A stretch of 64,000 nucleotides of DNA from DASQPR01 sp963797675 (GCA_963797675.1 CAWCQQ010000001.1:124001-188000); one strand, 5' to 3'. Numbered from the stretch's first letter, positions 27,420 to 37,101 are shown. Numbers and translations are program-made. Notes: generated by a model not told the origin, from the letters alone.

Positions 27420-28355
27420 GTGTCCGACGTACGCAATCTGATCATCATGGGCTCCGGGCCGGCCGGCTACACGGCAGCGGTCTACGCGGCCCGTGCGAAC
27501 CTGCGTCCGCTCGTCATCGAGGGCGTCTCGTCCGGTGGCGCGCTGATGACCACGACGGAGGTCGAAAACTTCCCCGGCTTCGCCGACGGGATCATGGGTC
27601 CGGAACTCATGGACAACATGCGCAAGCAGGCGGAGCGCTTCGGCGCGGAGTTCATCACCGACGACGCCACCCGCGCTCGACCTCACCGGCGACATCAAGA
27701 CCGGTCTTCGTCGGCGACACCGAGTACCGCGCCAAGGCCGTGATCGTCACGACCGGTTCGGCCTGGCGTCACCTCAACGTGCCCGGCGAGGATGAGCTGC
27801 TCGGCCACGGTGTCTCCTCCTGCGCGACCTGTGACGGCTTCTTCTTCCGCGGCCAGGACATCGTCGTGGTCGGCGGCGGCGACTCGGCGATGGAGGAGGC
27901 CACGTTCCTGACCCGCTTCGCCGGATCCGTGACGATCGTCCACCGCCGGGACGAGTTCCGCGCCAGCAAGATCATGGTTGACCGTGCGCTCGCGAACGAG
28001 AAGATCAAGATCGCGTGGAACTCCGTGGTCACCGAGATCCTCGGCAACGACGGCAAGGTCGTCGGCGTACGGCTGAAGGACACGGTCAGCGGCGACGAGC
28101 GTGTTCTCGACGTCTCCGGCGTCTTCGTCGCGATCGGCCACGACCCGCGCAGCGAGCTGGTCGTTGGCCAGCTCGACACGGATGCCGAGGGCTACGTGCT
28201 CGTCGACGCGCCCGAGCACCCGGACGAACATCGCCGGCGTCTTCGCCGCGGGCGACGTCGTTGACCACACGTACCGGCAGGCGATCACCGCCGCCGGCAC
28301 CGGCTGCGCCGCCGCGCTCGACGCGGAGCGCTACCTCGCCGCGCTCGAAGCCTGA
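27420..28355 (+). CDS. trxB: Thioredoxin reductase, three frame breaks
   Basis: The NADPH-dependent flavoenzyme reduces thioredoxin. It has an FAD-binding IIMGSGPAGYTAAVYAAR, the redox CATC pair (VSSCATCDGFFFRG), the NADPH-binding VVVGGGDSAMEEA and HRRDEFRASKI, and the C-terminal NIAGVFAAGDVVDHTYRQ. Three places need one base removed (about 27672, 27703 and 28214) to restore a normal 310-residue protein. GTG 27420 follows AGGGAG. It is followed at 46 nt by trxA in the usual order. Confidence 0.93.
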
Positions 28356-28401
28356 TCCGACCACCTCACCGACACGACCTCACCGACCGAAGGAGACCCA
28401 C

Positions 28402-28726
28402 ATGGGAACCACGCAAGCCGTAACGGACGCGACGTTCGTCGAACGAGGTGCTGATGTCGGAGACGCCCGTTCTGGTCGACTTCTGGGCCGAGTGGTGCGG
28501 GCCGTGCCTGCGCGTCGCGCCGGTGCTCGAGGAGATCGCGCGGGAGATGGGCGGCAAGGTCAAGATCGTCAAGCTCGACATCGACGCGAACCCGAACACC
28601 GCTCGCGACTACCGGGTGATGTCGGTCCCGACCCTCACGATCTTCAAGGGCGGCCAGCCGGTGCAGTCGGTGGCCGGCGCACGCCCGAAGGGCGATCTGG
28701 TCAAATTGATCGAGTCTGCGCTCTAA
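28402..28726 (+). CDS. trxA: Thioredoxin, frame break near 28442
   Basis: The active site is WCGPC in FWAEWCGPCLRVAPVLEEIA, and the cis-Pro loop is VMSVPTLTIFKGG. It supplies electrons to ribonucleotide reductase and protein disulfides. ATG 28402 with AAGGAG upstream starts a frame (MGTTQAVTDATFV) that must shift by one base at about 28442 to reach DEVLMSETPVLVDFW. With the repair the protein has 107 residues, normal for thioredoxin. A shorter version from ATG 28454 would lack the first strand. Confidence 0.95.
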
Positions 28727-28825
28727 CGAGTATTTCGCAGTCAGCTTCGCGGTACGCTCTCAGCCGCCCGTCCCGCGTGTACGGCCGGAGGGCGGCCTTC
28801 ACGCGTTGAAAGGGGGTACGCCGTC

Positions 28826-30003
28826 GTGCACTCGTACGGTCAAGGAGATCGCGGACCGGCAGTGGCCGAGATCCGCAGCATCCTGGTGCATCTGGGACTG
28901 CTCGACGCCGTTCGCGGCCGGGCGGCGACGCGAGCCGAATTCGATCATCCCGACCGAGGTCGCCGTCCGCACGTTCCAGCAGAGCCGTGGCCTCTCCGTG
29001 GACGGCAAGGTCGGCGACGAGACGTGGCGCGCGCTCGACGCGGCCCGGTGGCGGCTCGGCGACCGCACGCTCTACCACGCGATGCCGGTGCCGATCATCG
29101 GCGACGACGTACACGCGCTGCAGGAGCGACTGCTCGAAATGGGGTACGACGTCGGCCGCGCCGACGGCGTCTACGGCGGCCGGACCGCGCGCGGCCTGGC
29201 CGGGTTCCAGCGCGAGGCGGGCCTCGCCGCGGACGGCGCCTGCGGACCGCAGACCATGGCCGCACTGCGGCGCCTCGGCCGCAAGGTGATCGGCGGCAGC
29301 GCATCGGAGCTGCGGGAATCCGAGCGGTTCCGGCATGCCGGCCCGACGCTGGTCGACAAGATCATCGTGATCGATCCCGGCCACGGCGGCTCCGACCTCG
29401 GCGTCGTCGTCCCGGACGGTCTGCTGCGCTGGACCGAGGCCGACCTCGCGTACGACATCGCCAGCCGGCTGGAAGGCCGCCTGGCCGCCGCCGGCATGCG
29501 GGTCCACCTCACCCGAGGCCCGAACCCGCGCGCCGCCATGTCCGATCGCGATCGGGCCATGCTTCGCGAACGATCTCGGCGCCGACCTGTTCCTGTCGAT
29601 CCACCTGGACGGCCACCCGAATCCGGAGGCCGACGGCGTCGCGACCTACCACTACGGTACGGCCGACGGGCGCGTCTCCACGATCGGCGAGCGCCTGGCC
29701 GGCCTCGTCCAGCGCGAGATCGTGATGCGGACGAAGCTGCGCAACTGCCACACCCACGCGAAGTCGTGGGACCTGCTTCGCCTCACCCGGATGCCGGCCG
29801 TACGCGTCGAGGTGGCCTACCTGACCTCGCCCGCCGATCGGGAACGCCTGGTCGACCCGGCTTTTCGCGAGCGGGTGGTGGAGGCGATGATCGCGGCGGT
29901 GCAGCGGATGTACTTCCCGGAAGAGAACGACGTGCCGACCGGCTCGATCGACGTCTCGTCCCTCCGGACGTTGATGGCGACGGTGGCCACCGGCGCTAGA
30001 TAG
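28826..30003 (+). CDS. cwlM: CwlM-like peptidoglycan amidase-fold regulator, two frame breaks
   Basis: Two peptidoglycan-binding domains (about 5-75 and 85-150; AVRTFQQSRGLSVDGKVG, GLAGFQREAGLAADG) precede an Amidase_3 domain (IIVIDPGHGGSDLG, LRWTEADLAYDIASRL, LFLSIHLDGH) with His/Glu/His zinc ligands present. No signal peptide is visible, which fits the cytosolic mycobacterial CwlM that activates MurA when phosphorylated. Single extra bases at about 28952 and 29562 separate three frames. GTG 28826 follows AAAGGGGG. The stop overlaps the convergent GNAT gene by 8 nt. Confidence 0.9.
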
Positions 30004-30667
30004 CGTTTACGCCCGTTGTAGAGCGCGTAGCGGGCCGAACGGGGCGGAGGATGGACTCGGGGCTCATCGAGCCGAGAAGCTTCTCCAGGGCGTACTCAAC
30101 GTCGGACTTCCACGACAGCGCGGTCCGCAGATCGAGCCGCAGCCGCGGATATTGCGGATGCTGCCGTACGGTCTTGAACCCGACCGACAGGAAGAAGTCG
30201 GCCGGTGCCAGGCAGGCCCCGTCGCGGACCTCGTCGGACTTCGCGTCGCCGAACGCCTCGATCGCCTTCACGCCACGCTTCGTCAGATCGCGTGCGACGC
30301 CCTGGATCAGCATCCGGCCGAGCCCGCCGCCGGCGAACGCGCTCACCACGTGTGCCGTCATCAGCAGCACGGCGTCGGGTGAGACCGGCGACGTCGGGAA
30401 CGCCATGGATCGGGCGACGTAGGCCGGTGGCGCGTACATCGCGAAGCCGGCCGCCGCATTGTCGACGTAGATCAGCTTGCCGCACGATCCCCACTCGAGG
30501 AGCGTCTGCGAGACCCACGCCTCCTTCTCCAGCGCCGGGTCGCCCGCGGCGCACGCGCGCTGCGCGGAGACCGGATCGAGCTCCCAGAAGACGCACTGGC
30601 GGCACGGCCGCGGCAGATCTTCCAGGGTGTCGAGGGTCAGATTGACGAGGCGACGCGACATGGGCAT
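29996..30667 (-). CDS. GNAT-family N-acetyltransferase
   Basis: The 223-residue protein has the acetyl-CoA loop region in the form FAGGGLGRMLIQGVARDLTKRG and a late DFFLSVGFKTVRQHP strand-helix typical of GNAT enzymes. The N-terminus is Cys-containing (LPRPCRQCVFWEL), and such proteins are conserved beside parB in actinobacteria. Substrate unknown. It is transcribed toward cwlM with overlapping stops. Confidence 0.82.
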   Translation of the reverse strand: MPMSRRLVNLTLDTLEDLPRPCRQCVFWELDPVSAQRACAAGDPALEKEAWVSQTLLEWGSCGKLIYVDNAAAGFAMYAPPAYVARSMAFPTSPVSPDAVLLMTAHVVSAFAGGGLGRMLIQGVARDLTKRGVKAIEAFGDAKSDEVRDGACLAPADFFLSVGFKTVRQHPQYPRLRLDLRTALSWKSDVEYALEKLLGSMSPESILRPVRPATRSTTGVNAI

Positions 30668-30858
30668 ACCCCTACAGCAGAATTCCTATTGTGCATGATT
30701 CGCCGCCTCCGTGCCCCCGTGCCCCCAAGTGACCGATCCTACTCGTCGAAACGCGATATGTAACGTGGTCAGGGCACGCTACGATCGGCGAACTTGACTG
30801 CCGTGGGGCGCAGAGCGGCGCTCCCGCTTCGATGCGACCCTACGAGGAGGCCACACCG

Positions 30859-32194
30859 ATGGCCGGAACCACTCTCGACGACTACACCGATCGGTATGCC
30901 CAGCGCGTACGCGGCATGACGACGTCCGAGATCCGTGCACTGTTCGCCGTCGCCAATCGCCCCGAGGTGGTGTCGCTGGCCGGCGGTTCGCCGTACGTCT
31001 CGGCACTGCCCCTCGACGCGGTCGGCGCGATGATGGGCGAACTCGCCGTCGGTGCACGGTGCGACCACTCTCCAGTACGGCATCGGCCAGGGCGATCTCG
31101 CTCTGCGCGAGAAGATCTGCGAGATCATGGCGCTGTCCGGGATCGACGCCAGCGTCGGTGCCTCGCCGGATGACGTCGTCATCACGGTCGGCGGCCAGCA
31201 GGCTCTCGATCTCGTCAGTCGTGTCTTCCTTGATCCCGGTGACGTGGTGCTGGCCGAAGGGCCCAGCTACGTCGGCGCGCTCGGCGTCTTCCAGGCCGCC
31301 CAGGCCGACGTGGTGCACATCCCGATGGACAGCGAGGGCCTGATCCCGGCCGCCCTGCGCGAGGCGATCGCAACCGTGGCGAAGGCCGGCAAGCGGGCCA
31401 AGTTCCTCTACACGGTGCCGGCCCACCAGAACCCGGCCGGCGTCACCATCCCGGATGCGCGCCGCGACGAGATCGTCGCGATCTGCCAGGAGGCCGACCT
31501 CCTCATCTTCGAAGACGACCCGTACGGTCTGCTCGGCTTCGACGGCGAACCGATTCCGGCCCTCCGATCCCGGGCTCGCGACGGGATCATCTACACCAGC
31601 ACGTTCTCGAAGACGTTCGCCCCCGGACTCCGGGTCGGCTGGATCCTGGCCCCGCACGCCGTCCGGGAGAAGCTCGTGATGGCGTCCGAGGCACAGATCC
31701 TCTGCCCGAGCGCGTTCGCCCAGGCGACCATCTCGACCTACTTCGCGACGATGCCGTGGAAGGAACAGCTCAAGGTCTTCCGGGAGGCGTACCGGGAGCG
31801 GCGTGATGCCGCGCTCAGCGCCCTCGCCGACCTGATGCCGGTCGGCACGCGCTGGACCAAGCCGTCTGGCGGCTTCTACATCTGGGTCACCTTGCCGGAC
31901 GGCCTGAACTCGAAGGAGATGCTCCCCCGCGCGATCGCGGAGCGCGTCGCCTACGTCCCCGGCACCGGCTTCTACGCCGACGGCACCGGCGGCTCGCACC
32001 TGCGCCTGTCCTACTGCTTCCCGCCACCGGATCGGATCCGCGAAGGGGTTCGACGGCTCGCCACGGTGGTCGAGAAGGAACTCGCGACCCGTTCCGTGTT
32101 CGGCGGCCTGGACATCGGCGCCGTGCCGACGGTCACGTGGACGCCCGGATCGCAGATCGGCACGAACGACACCCCCGGGCCGGGTCTCCAATGA
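30859..32194 (+). CDS. PLP-dependent aminotransferase class I/II, frame break near 31056
   Basis: The fold-type I aminotransferase resembles 2-aminoadipate and aromatic aminotransferases. It has PEVVSLAGGSPY, LQYGIGQGDLALREKI, GGQQALDLVSRVFLDPGD, YTVPAHQNPAGVTI, FEDDPYGLLGFDG, the PLP lysine in TSTFSKTFAPGLRVGW and PSGGFYIWVTLP. ATG 30859 has GAGGAGG 8 nt before it. One extra base near 31056 breaks the frame in the LAVGxGATTLQYG region. It is conserved near parB in many actinobacteria. The stop overlaps the next gene by ATGA. Confidence 0.9.
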
Positions 32195-33149
32195 GGCGCG
32201 AACCACAGGTACTCGTCCTCGCCGGCGGACTCTCGTACGAGCGCGAAGTGTCTCTTCGTTCCGGCCGCCGCATCCTGGACGCGCTGCGCTCAGCCGGCGT
32301 GGACGCGAGCGTGCGCGACATGGATGCAGGCCTGATTCCCGCGCTCCTGGCCGACCGACCGGACGTCGTCATCGTCGCGCTGCACGGCGCTACCGGCGAG
32401 GACGGATCGCTGCAGGGCATCCTCGACATGTGCGGCGTGCCCTACGTCGGCGCGCCCGCCCGCAGCGCTCGGCTCGCCTGGGACAAGCCCTCGGCGAAGG
32501 CGGTACTCGCGGCCGCGGGAATCTCGACGCCGCCCTGGGTCGTGCTGCCCCAGGAGCGCTTCACCGAGTTGGGTGCGCGGGCCGTTCTGGACCGCATCAC
32601 CGATCGGCTCGGGCTTCCGCTGATGGTGAAGCCGGCCCAGGGTGGTTCCGGTCTAGGAGCCTCAGTGGTACGCGAACCGGGCGCACTGCCGACCGCCATG
32701 GTGAGCTGCTTCGCCTACCACCCGACCGCACTCGTCGAGCCCTACGTCACCGGCATGGACGTGGCGGTCGCCGTGCTCGATCTCGGCGACGGACCGGTCG
32801 CGCTGCCGGCCGTGGAGATCGTGGCCCGCGACGGCGTGTACGACTACGCCGCCCGCTACACGGCCGGCGTGACGACGTGGCATTCACCGGCTCGGCTCGC
32901 GTCGGACGTGGCGGCCGGGTCGCAGATGTCGCACTCGCAACGCACGCCGCGTTGGGCCTCGGTGACATGTCCCGGATCGATCTCATCGTCGACGCCGACG
33001 GGCAGCCGCAGGTCCTGGAGGCGAGCGTCGCTCCCGGGATGACCGACACGTCGCTGCTGCCGATGGCGGTGACCGCTGCGGGACTCGACCTCGGCAAGAC
33101 GCTGGCGACGCTGGTAACCCGCGCGATCGAGCGGGCCGCGGTCGCATAG
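32191..33149 (+). CDS. D-alanine--D-alanine-ligase-like ATP-grasp protein, frame break near 32918
   Basis: The ATP-grasp protein has VLVLAGGLSYEREVSLRSG, VIVALHGATGEDGSLQG, a GLPLMVKPAQGGSGLGASVV nucleotide-binding loop, and LEASVAPGMTDTSLLP at the metal site, where D-Ala-D-Ala ligases normally have an Asn in E-x-N. It overlaps the aminotransferase stop by 4 nt. Here the break at about 32918 is repaired by adding one base, not removing one. It may be a paralogue of Ddl with altered substrate; the main ddl gene would lie elsewhere. Confidence 0.83.
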
Positions 33150-33167
33150 TCCGCACCCGTACGAACA

Positions 33168-33203
33168 AACGCCCCAGGCCGATGGGATCAGGCCTGGGGC
33201 GTT
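33168..33203. terminator. Bidirectional hairpin terminator
   Basis: AACGCCCCAGGCC (33168-33180) pairs perfectly with its complement (33191-33203) across a 10-nt loop. It separates the convergent ligase-like and HIT genes. Confidence 0.8.
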
Positions 33204-33225
33204 GTCGTGTTCCGGTGGAACGACG

Positions 33226-33781
33226 CTACCGAGAGAGGATGTCGGACGTCGCGATCTCGTCGTCGGACAACGTCCATCCGTCGCCGTCGAGGTCGCCATG
33301 GCCGTTCTGTGCAGCGGGAACGCTCTCGGCTGGCGACCGCTGCGCCGGTATGCCTACTGCATCCGCGGCGTGTTCCGCCTTCGCATTCGACGCTGGGTCG
33401 GCGACTGACGACGGAACCGGTGCGTCCTGCCGAGCCGACGGTTCCGTGGCGACCGCTGCGTTCTGCTCGGCCGGCCCGGTCGGTGGCGCTCTGCCCAGAC
33501 GACGCTTCCGCGCCGGTCGGTGTGGCCTGCGTGGCCGACCGTTCCTGAGTAACCGCTGCGTCGTGCCCAACCGGGGTGTCAGTGTCAATCGGAGCGGCCT
33601 GCCCGTCTCCGGCAACTGTTGCGTCTTGCCCAGCCGACACGTCGGCGACTGTCGGCGCCTTTCGTAGCCGGCGCACCCGGCGCGCGTGCTGCCGGCGTCC
33701 GCTCGCATGCGCTGCGTTCTGACCGGCCGCATCGTCCGCGCCGGTCGGACGCGGTGCTGCCCGCCCGATGCCGCGTATTCG
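33226..33781 (-). CDS. Disordered Ala/Thr/Pro-rich tail of the HIT protein, frame-disrupted
   Basis: The minus strand has low-complexity Ala/Thr/Gln/Asp-rich coding sequence spread over different frames: APIDTDTPVGHDAAVTQ and TQATPTGAEASSGQSAT in one, EQNAAVATEPSARQDAPVP and a C-terminus GDGWTLSDDEIATSDILSR in another. Its composition continues that of the last residues of the HIT gene (HDTDTPTAADRDTD). At least one extra base (about 33471) and further breaks near 33780, 33700 and 33670 are needed to read it as one chain. It is probably the acidic disordered C-terminal extension of the HIT protein, but could be a decayed remnant. Confidence 0.4.
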
Positions 33782-34454
33782 TCATTGGCGGTCGGTGTCG
33801 CGGTCGGCGGCCGTCGGAGTGTCGGTGTCGTGCACGGTCACGTCGGCGAAGTGGCTCGGCGCGTGCCATTCGATGCGCGGCGGCTCGGCGATCGCCCGAC
33901 CACCGAAGTCAGCGAGCCATGCCGCGACGTGCGCGAGATCCTCACGCCATCGCGGTTCCGCGATCGGCTCCAGGATCTCGTCCCACAGCGACAGGAACGA
34001 TCCGCGGAGCTGGAGTTGGCCGGATCGGGCGGGCGAGGAACCAGACGTGCAGGTGCGCTGCACCATCGCCCCACCGATTCACGTGCACCCGCTCGACTCC
34101 GTCGAGCGACCGGATCGCGCGTTCCAGCCGCACCGTCATCACGCCGAGTTCGGCGGCCAGCAGGTTGGTCAGGTCGCCGAGGTCCAGGTGCGAGCGTGAC
34201 TCCAGGATCAACACCATCGGCAGACCGCTGGGACGATCCATCGCGCGGACGCGCCAACGATCGCTGACCCAGATGTACGAGGCATCGGGCGCCTGGCAGG
34301 CCGTACAGGTCGAGGGGTCTTCGCCCTCGCGTGGCGGCTCAACCGACACGGGCGCGTCGAGGCGCTTGACGTGCAGTTGGCCTTCAAACGGAAAGCTCGG
34401 CCAGGATACGAAGGAGGGGAGATGTGCAGGGGTGTCGGCCACAGGAGAGACCAT
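33782..34454 (-). CDS. HIT-family nucleotide hydrolase/transferase-like protein, frame break near 34020
   Basis: The histidine-triad motif is HLHVWF, preceded by VERVHVNRWGDGAA. The N-terminal part has CTACQ and VLILESRSHLDLGDLTNLLAAELG, and after the break LRGSFLSLWDEILEPIAEPRW. HIT proteins hydrolyse or transfer nucleoside phosphates. Removing one base at about 34020 joins ARPIR to QLQLRGSFL. The observed stop at 33782 is probably another frame break, with a disordered tail following. It is located just beyond parB, with two parS sites and DnaA boxes in its promoter region. Confidence 0.72.
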
Positions 34455-34524
34455 AGCCGCCCGGCGTCTCGATGTCCTCTACCCGGTTGGGCGAACCTCG
34501 CCGAGCTGGGTCGTGCCGAGCCCT

Positions 34525-34540
34525 TGTTTCACGTGAAACG
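34525..34540. promoter_or_regulatory. parS site 1
   Basis: TGTTTCACGTGAAACG matches the bacterial parS consensus TGTTTCACGTGAAACA at 15 of 16 positions. It is a ParB nucleation site in the parB-HIT intergenic region. Confidence 0.93.
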
Positions 34541-34567
34541 GCGCACATCGCGCCTCCGCGATGCACT

Positions 34568-34583
34568 GGTTTCACGTGAAACA
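34568..34583. promoter_or_regulatory. parS site 2
   Basis: GGTTTCACGTGAAACA matches the parS consensus at 15 of 16 positions, 43 bp from parS site 1. Confidence 0.93.
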
Positions 34584-34602
34584 TCGGCGTCTTTCGGCCG
34601 AG

Positions 34603-34680
34603 TTATCCACAGGCAGTAGACGTCTCTGAGCGCCTAAGACAGCGTATTTGGATCGCTCTGTGGATAAGTTCTGTGGATAC
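34603..34680. promoter_or_regulatory. DnaA-box cluster beside parS
   Basis: TTATCCACA (34603-34611, perfect), TGTGGATAA (34659-34667, perfect complement) and TGTGGATAC (34672-34680, 8 of 9) lie 20 to 97 bp from parS site 2, between parB and the HIT gene and about 8 kb from oriC. Confidence 0.6.
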
Positions 34681-34702
34681 AGCGCGGAAATCGGACATGA
34701 AA

Positions 34703-34739
34703 AAACCGGGCCGGATCATCTATCGATCCGGCCCGGTTT
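34703..34739 (-). terminator. Intrinsic terminator of the parAB operon
   Basis: AAACCGGGCCGGAT pairs perfectly with ATCCGGCCCGGTTT around a 9-nt loop. On the minus strand the stem is followed by a T-run, 11 nt after the parB stop, making a classical intrinsic terminator. Confidence 0.9.
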
Positions 34740-34749
34740 CACGTGTCAA

Positions 34750-35745
34750 CTACTGCCCCGGCGGCTCTTCCTCGACACCGAAGATGCCGACGATGCGCTC
34801 GAGGTCGTCCACGGTCGCAAACTCGATGACAATCTTGCCCTTGCTCCGACCGATGTCGACCATGACCCGGGTGTCGAACCGGTCCGACAGCCGATCGGCG
34901 AGATCCGACAGCGCCGGGGCATGCGGGCGCGCACGACGCTTCGCCGCCGCCGGATGATGCGGCTCATCGGACCCGGCCATCGACACGATCTCTTCGGTCG
35001 CCCGTACGGACAGGCCCTCCGCGACGATGCGCTGCGCGAGCTGTTCCTGCGCGGTCGAGTCGGTCAGGCCGAGGAGCGCCCGGGCATGGCCGGCGGACAG
35101 CACGCCGGCGGCCACCCGGCGCTGTACGACCGGCGGCAGGTTCAACAGACGGATCGTGTTCGAGATCTGCGGGCGACTGCGGCCGATGCGCTTGGCCAGC
35201 TCGTCGTGCGTCGCGCCGAACTCCTCCAGCAGCTGCTGGTACGCCGCCGCCTCTTCCAGCGGGTTGAGGTTCGCCCGGTGGATGTTCTCCAGCAAGGCGT
35301 CCCGCAGCATCGCGTCGTCCTTGGTGTCCCGCACGATCGCCGGGATCACCTCGCGCCCGATCGCCTGAGCCGCACGCCAGCGGCGCTCGCCCATGACCAG
35401 TTCGTACTTGTCCGGGCCGGTCTCGCGGACCACGATCGGCTGCAGGAAGCCGACCTCGGCGATCGAGATCTTCAGCTCGGCGAGCGCCTCGTCGTCGAAG
35501 ATCTGTCGCGGCTGCTTCGGGTTCGGGACGATCGAGTCGACCGGGATCTCGGCGAAGCGGGCGCCCGGCACCGGGGCCAGTTGCCGGCCGGCCGGCTCAA
35601 GCCGTGCCGGCGAGCCGGTGACCGACGTGCCGGCCGACCCCCCGTTCACGACCGAACCGGGCGCCTGAGCCGGCGGTCCGATCGGAGCGGTCGGGATGAG
35701 AGCGCCGAGTCCGCGGCCAAGACCGCCTCGAGGCTTCGTGGTCAT
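34750..35745 (-). CDS. parB: Chromosome-partitioning protein ParB
   Basis: The 331-residue CTP-dependent clamp binds parS and loads SMC. The N-terminal part (GRGLGALIP, then VDSIVPNPKQPRQIFDDEALAELK) is followed by the CTP-binding boxes (KYELVMGERRWRAAQA; ENIHRANLNPLEEAAAY), the helix-turn-helix (HDELAKRIGRSRPQISNTIRLLNLP, LSAGHARALLGL) and the C-terminal dimerisation domain (KGKIVIEFATVDDLERIVGIF). ATG 35745 overlaps the parA stop (ATGA). Confidence 0.97.
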   Translation of the reverse strand: MTTKPRGGLGRGLGALIPTAPIGPPAQAPGSVVNGGSAGTSVTGSPARLEPAGRQLAPVPGARFAEIPVDSIVPNPKQPRQIFDDEALAELKISIAEVGFLQPIVVRETGPDKYELVMGERRWRAAQAIGREVIPAIVRDTKDDAMLRDALLENIHRANLNPLEEAAAYQQLLEEFGATHDELAKRIGRSRPQISNTIRLLNLPPVVQRRVAAGVLSAGHARALLGLTDSTAQEQLAQRIVAEGLSVRATEEIVSMAGSDEPHHPAAAKRRARPHAPALSDLADRLSDRFDTRVMVDIGRSKGKIVIEFATVDDLERIVGIFGVEEEPPGQ

Positions 35746-36935
35746 GCGCCAATGCCTTCCATCTGTGCACCGCGAACGGCGATTTCCTGAGCCGCTTCGA
35801 AGTAGCTGACCGCACCACGTGAACCCGGGTCATACGTCATGACCGACTGGCTGTAGCTCGGAGCCTCGGAGACACGCACGTTGCGCGGGATGACCGAGTC
35901 CAGGCACTTGTCGCCGAAGTGGGTCCGGACGTCCTGCTCGACAAGGTCGGCGAGGCGCGTACGGCGGTCGTACATCGTCAGCAGCACGGTGGAGATGTCG
36001 AGCTGCGGGTTCAGGTGAGCCTTGACGAGCGCGATGTTGCTCGTGAGTGCCTGCACACCTTCCAGCGCGTAGTACTCGCACTGGATCGGGATCAGCACCT
36101 CCTGCGCGGCCACCAACGCGTTGACGGTCAGCAGCCCGAGTGACGGCGGGCAGTCGATGAAGACGTAGTCGTAGTCTCCGGTGCTGCCCTGGATCGCCCG
36201 GGCGAGACGGGACTCGCGGGCAACCACGGACACCAGCTCGATCTCGGCGCCGGCCAGGTCGATCGTCGCCGGTACGCAGAACAGGTTCGGGATGCCGTCT
36301 ACCTGCTGCGTGACCGAGTCCAGCGTGGCGCCCTCGATCAGGCAGTCGTACACGTCCGGGACGCCGGCGTGGTGCGGCACGTTCATCCCGGTCGAAGCGT
36401 TGCCCTGCGGATCCAGATCGATCACCAGGACCCGGTTACCGTGCAGCGCGAGCGCGACCGCGATGTTCACCGCAGTCGTCGTCTTGCCGACGCCGCCCTT
36501 CTGGTTCGCGACGGCCACAACCCGGCGGTGCAGTGGGCGGGGCATCGTAATCTCCCCGCTCGGGTTCAAAATCTCCACAGCCCGCTTCGCCTCCTGCGCC
36601 AAGGGTGGATCATCAGTTTCACGTGAAACATTGCTTTCGGCCATCCTGGCCCCTGTCTCGACATAACTTGCCGCGGCGTGTGGCCGCGGCGACGGCACGG
36701 TACGTCGAGTCTCACCCGCACGCGCGGGATCGACTCCATGTGACGCGCCAGCGACGGTGCTGACGTTATCGTCTCTTACCGGAATCCGCGGCATCACCAT
36801 GGTCGGCGCCACCGAAAAGCCGGTGCCCGTCCGCGGGTGTCCACTCTCTTGTGATTCTCGCGCGCCATCGGAGTCCTCGGCATCCTCGGGATAACCCAGG
36901 TTCTCGTAGCGTTCGCTGTCATACACCGTCGTCAT
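35742..36935 (-). CDS. parA: Chromosome-partitioning ATPase ParA
   Basis: The core starts at RRVVAVANQKGGVGKTTTAVN, a deviant Walker A, and has VIDLDPQGNAST, YVFIDCPPSLG and VIPRNVRVSEAPSYSQSV. It drives segregation of ParB-parS. The N-terminal extension of about 110 residues is acidic and disordered and includes the motif PTMVMPRIP, similar to motifs in the MurJ tail. The start is uncertain: ATG 36935 (397 residues, chosen because the extension looks coding) or ATG 36644 (300 residues). A parS site is embedded in codons for SNVSRET. Confidence 0.93.
   Translation of the reverse strand: MTTVYDSERYENLGYPEDAEDSDGARESQESGHPRTGTGFSVAPTMVMPRIPVRDDNVSTVAGASHGVDPARAGETRRTVPSPRPHAAASYVETGARMAESNVSRETDDPPLAQEAKRAVEILNPSGEITMPRPLHRRVVAVANQKGGVGKTTTAVNIAVALALHGNRVLVIDLDPQGNASTGMNVPHHAGVPDVYDCLIEGATLDSVTQQVDGIPNLFCVPATIDLAGAEIELVSVVARESRLARAIQGSTGDYDYVFIDCPPSLGLLTVNALVAAQEVLIPIQCEYYALEGVQALTSNIALVKAHLNPQLDISTVLLTMYDRRTRLADLVEQDVRTHFGDKCLDSVIPRNVRVSEAPSYSQSVMTYDPGSRGAVSYFEAAQEIAVRGAQMEGIGA
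36615..36630. promoter_or_regulatory. parS site 3 (inside parA)
   Basis: AGTTTCACGTGAAACA matches the parS consensus at 15 of 16 positions. It is located in the 5' part of the parA reading frame, where it encodes NVSRET. Confidence 0.93.
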
Positions 36936-37101
36936 CCCTACCACCATCGGATGGGCGTCCGCAGCCGCCGAAGCCGGGCCGGCGGGCACGCGAGGTTACC
37001 AGTCTGCGACTTCCGAAGACGCATCGATACCCACGTTCGGACGAACTAGCCAGTCAGTTTCCTGTCCAGTGCTCAACGACGGCACCCGGCCTGCGGGAAC
37101 C

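Noticed and set aside
27640..28260. A common +1 frameshift signal, CGA followed by C, which occurs near several breaks
   Set aside because: In the third trxB break the conserved NIAGVFAAGD must already be in the new frame before the CGA, so the shift cannot occur there. Other break sites have no CGA codon, and no single motif fits all.
34736..34750. GGTTTCACGTGTCAAC as a fifth parS near parB
   Set aside because: Only one half-site is intact, and it overlaps the arm of the parB terminator.
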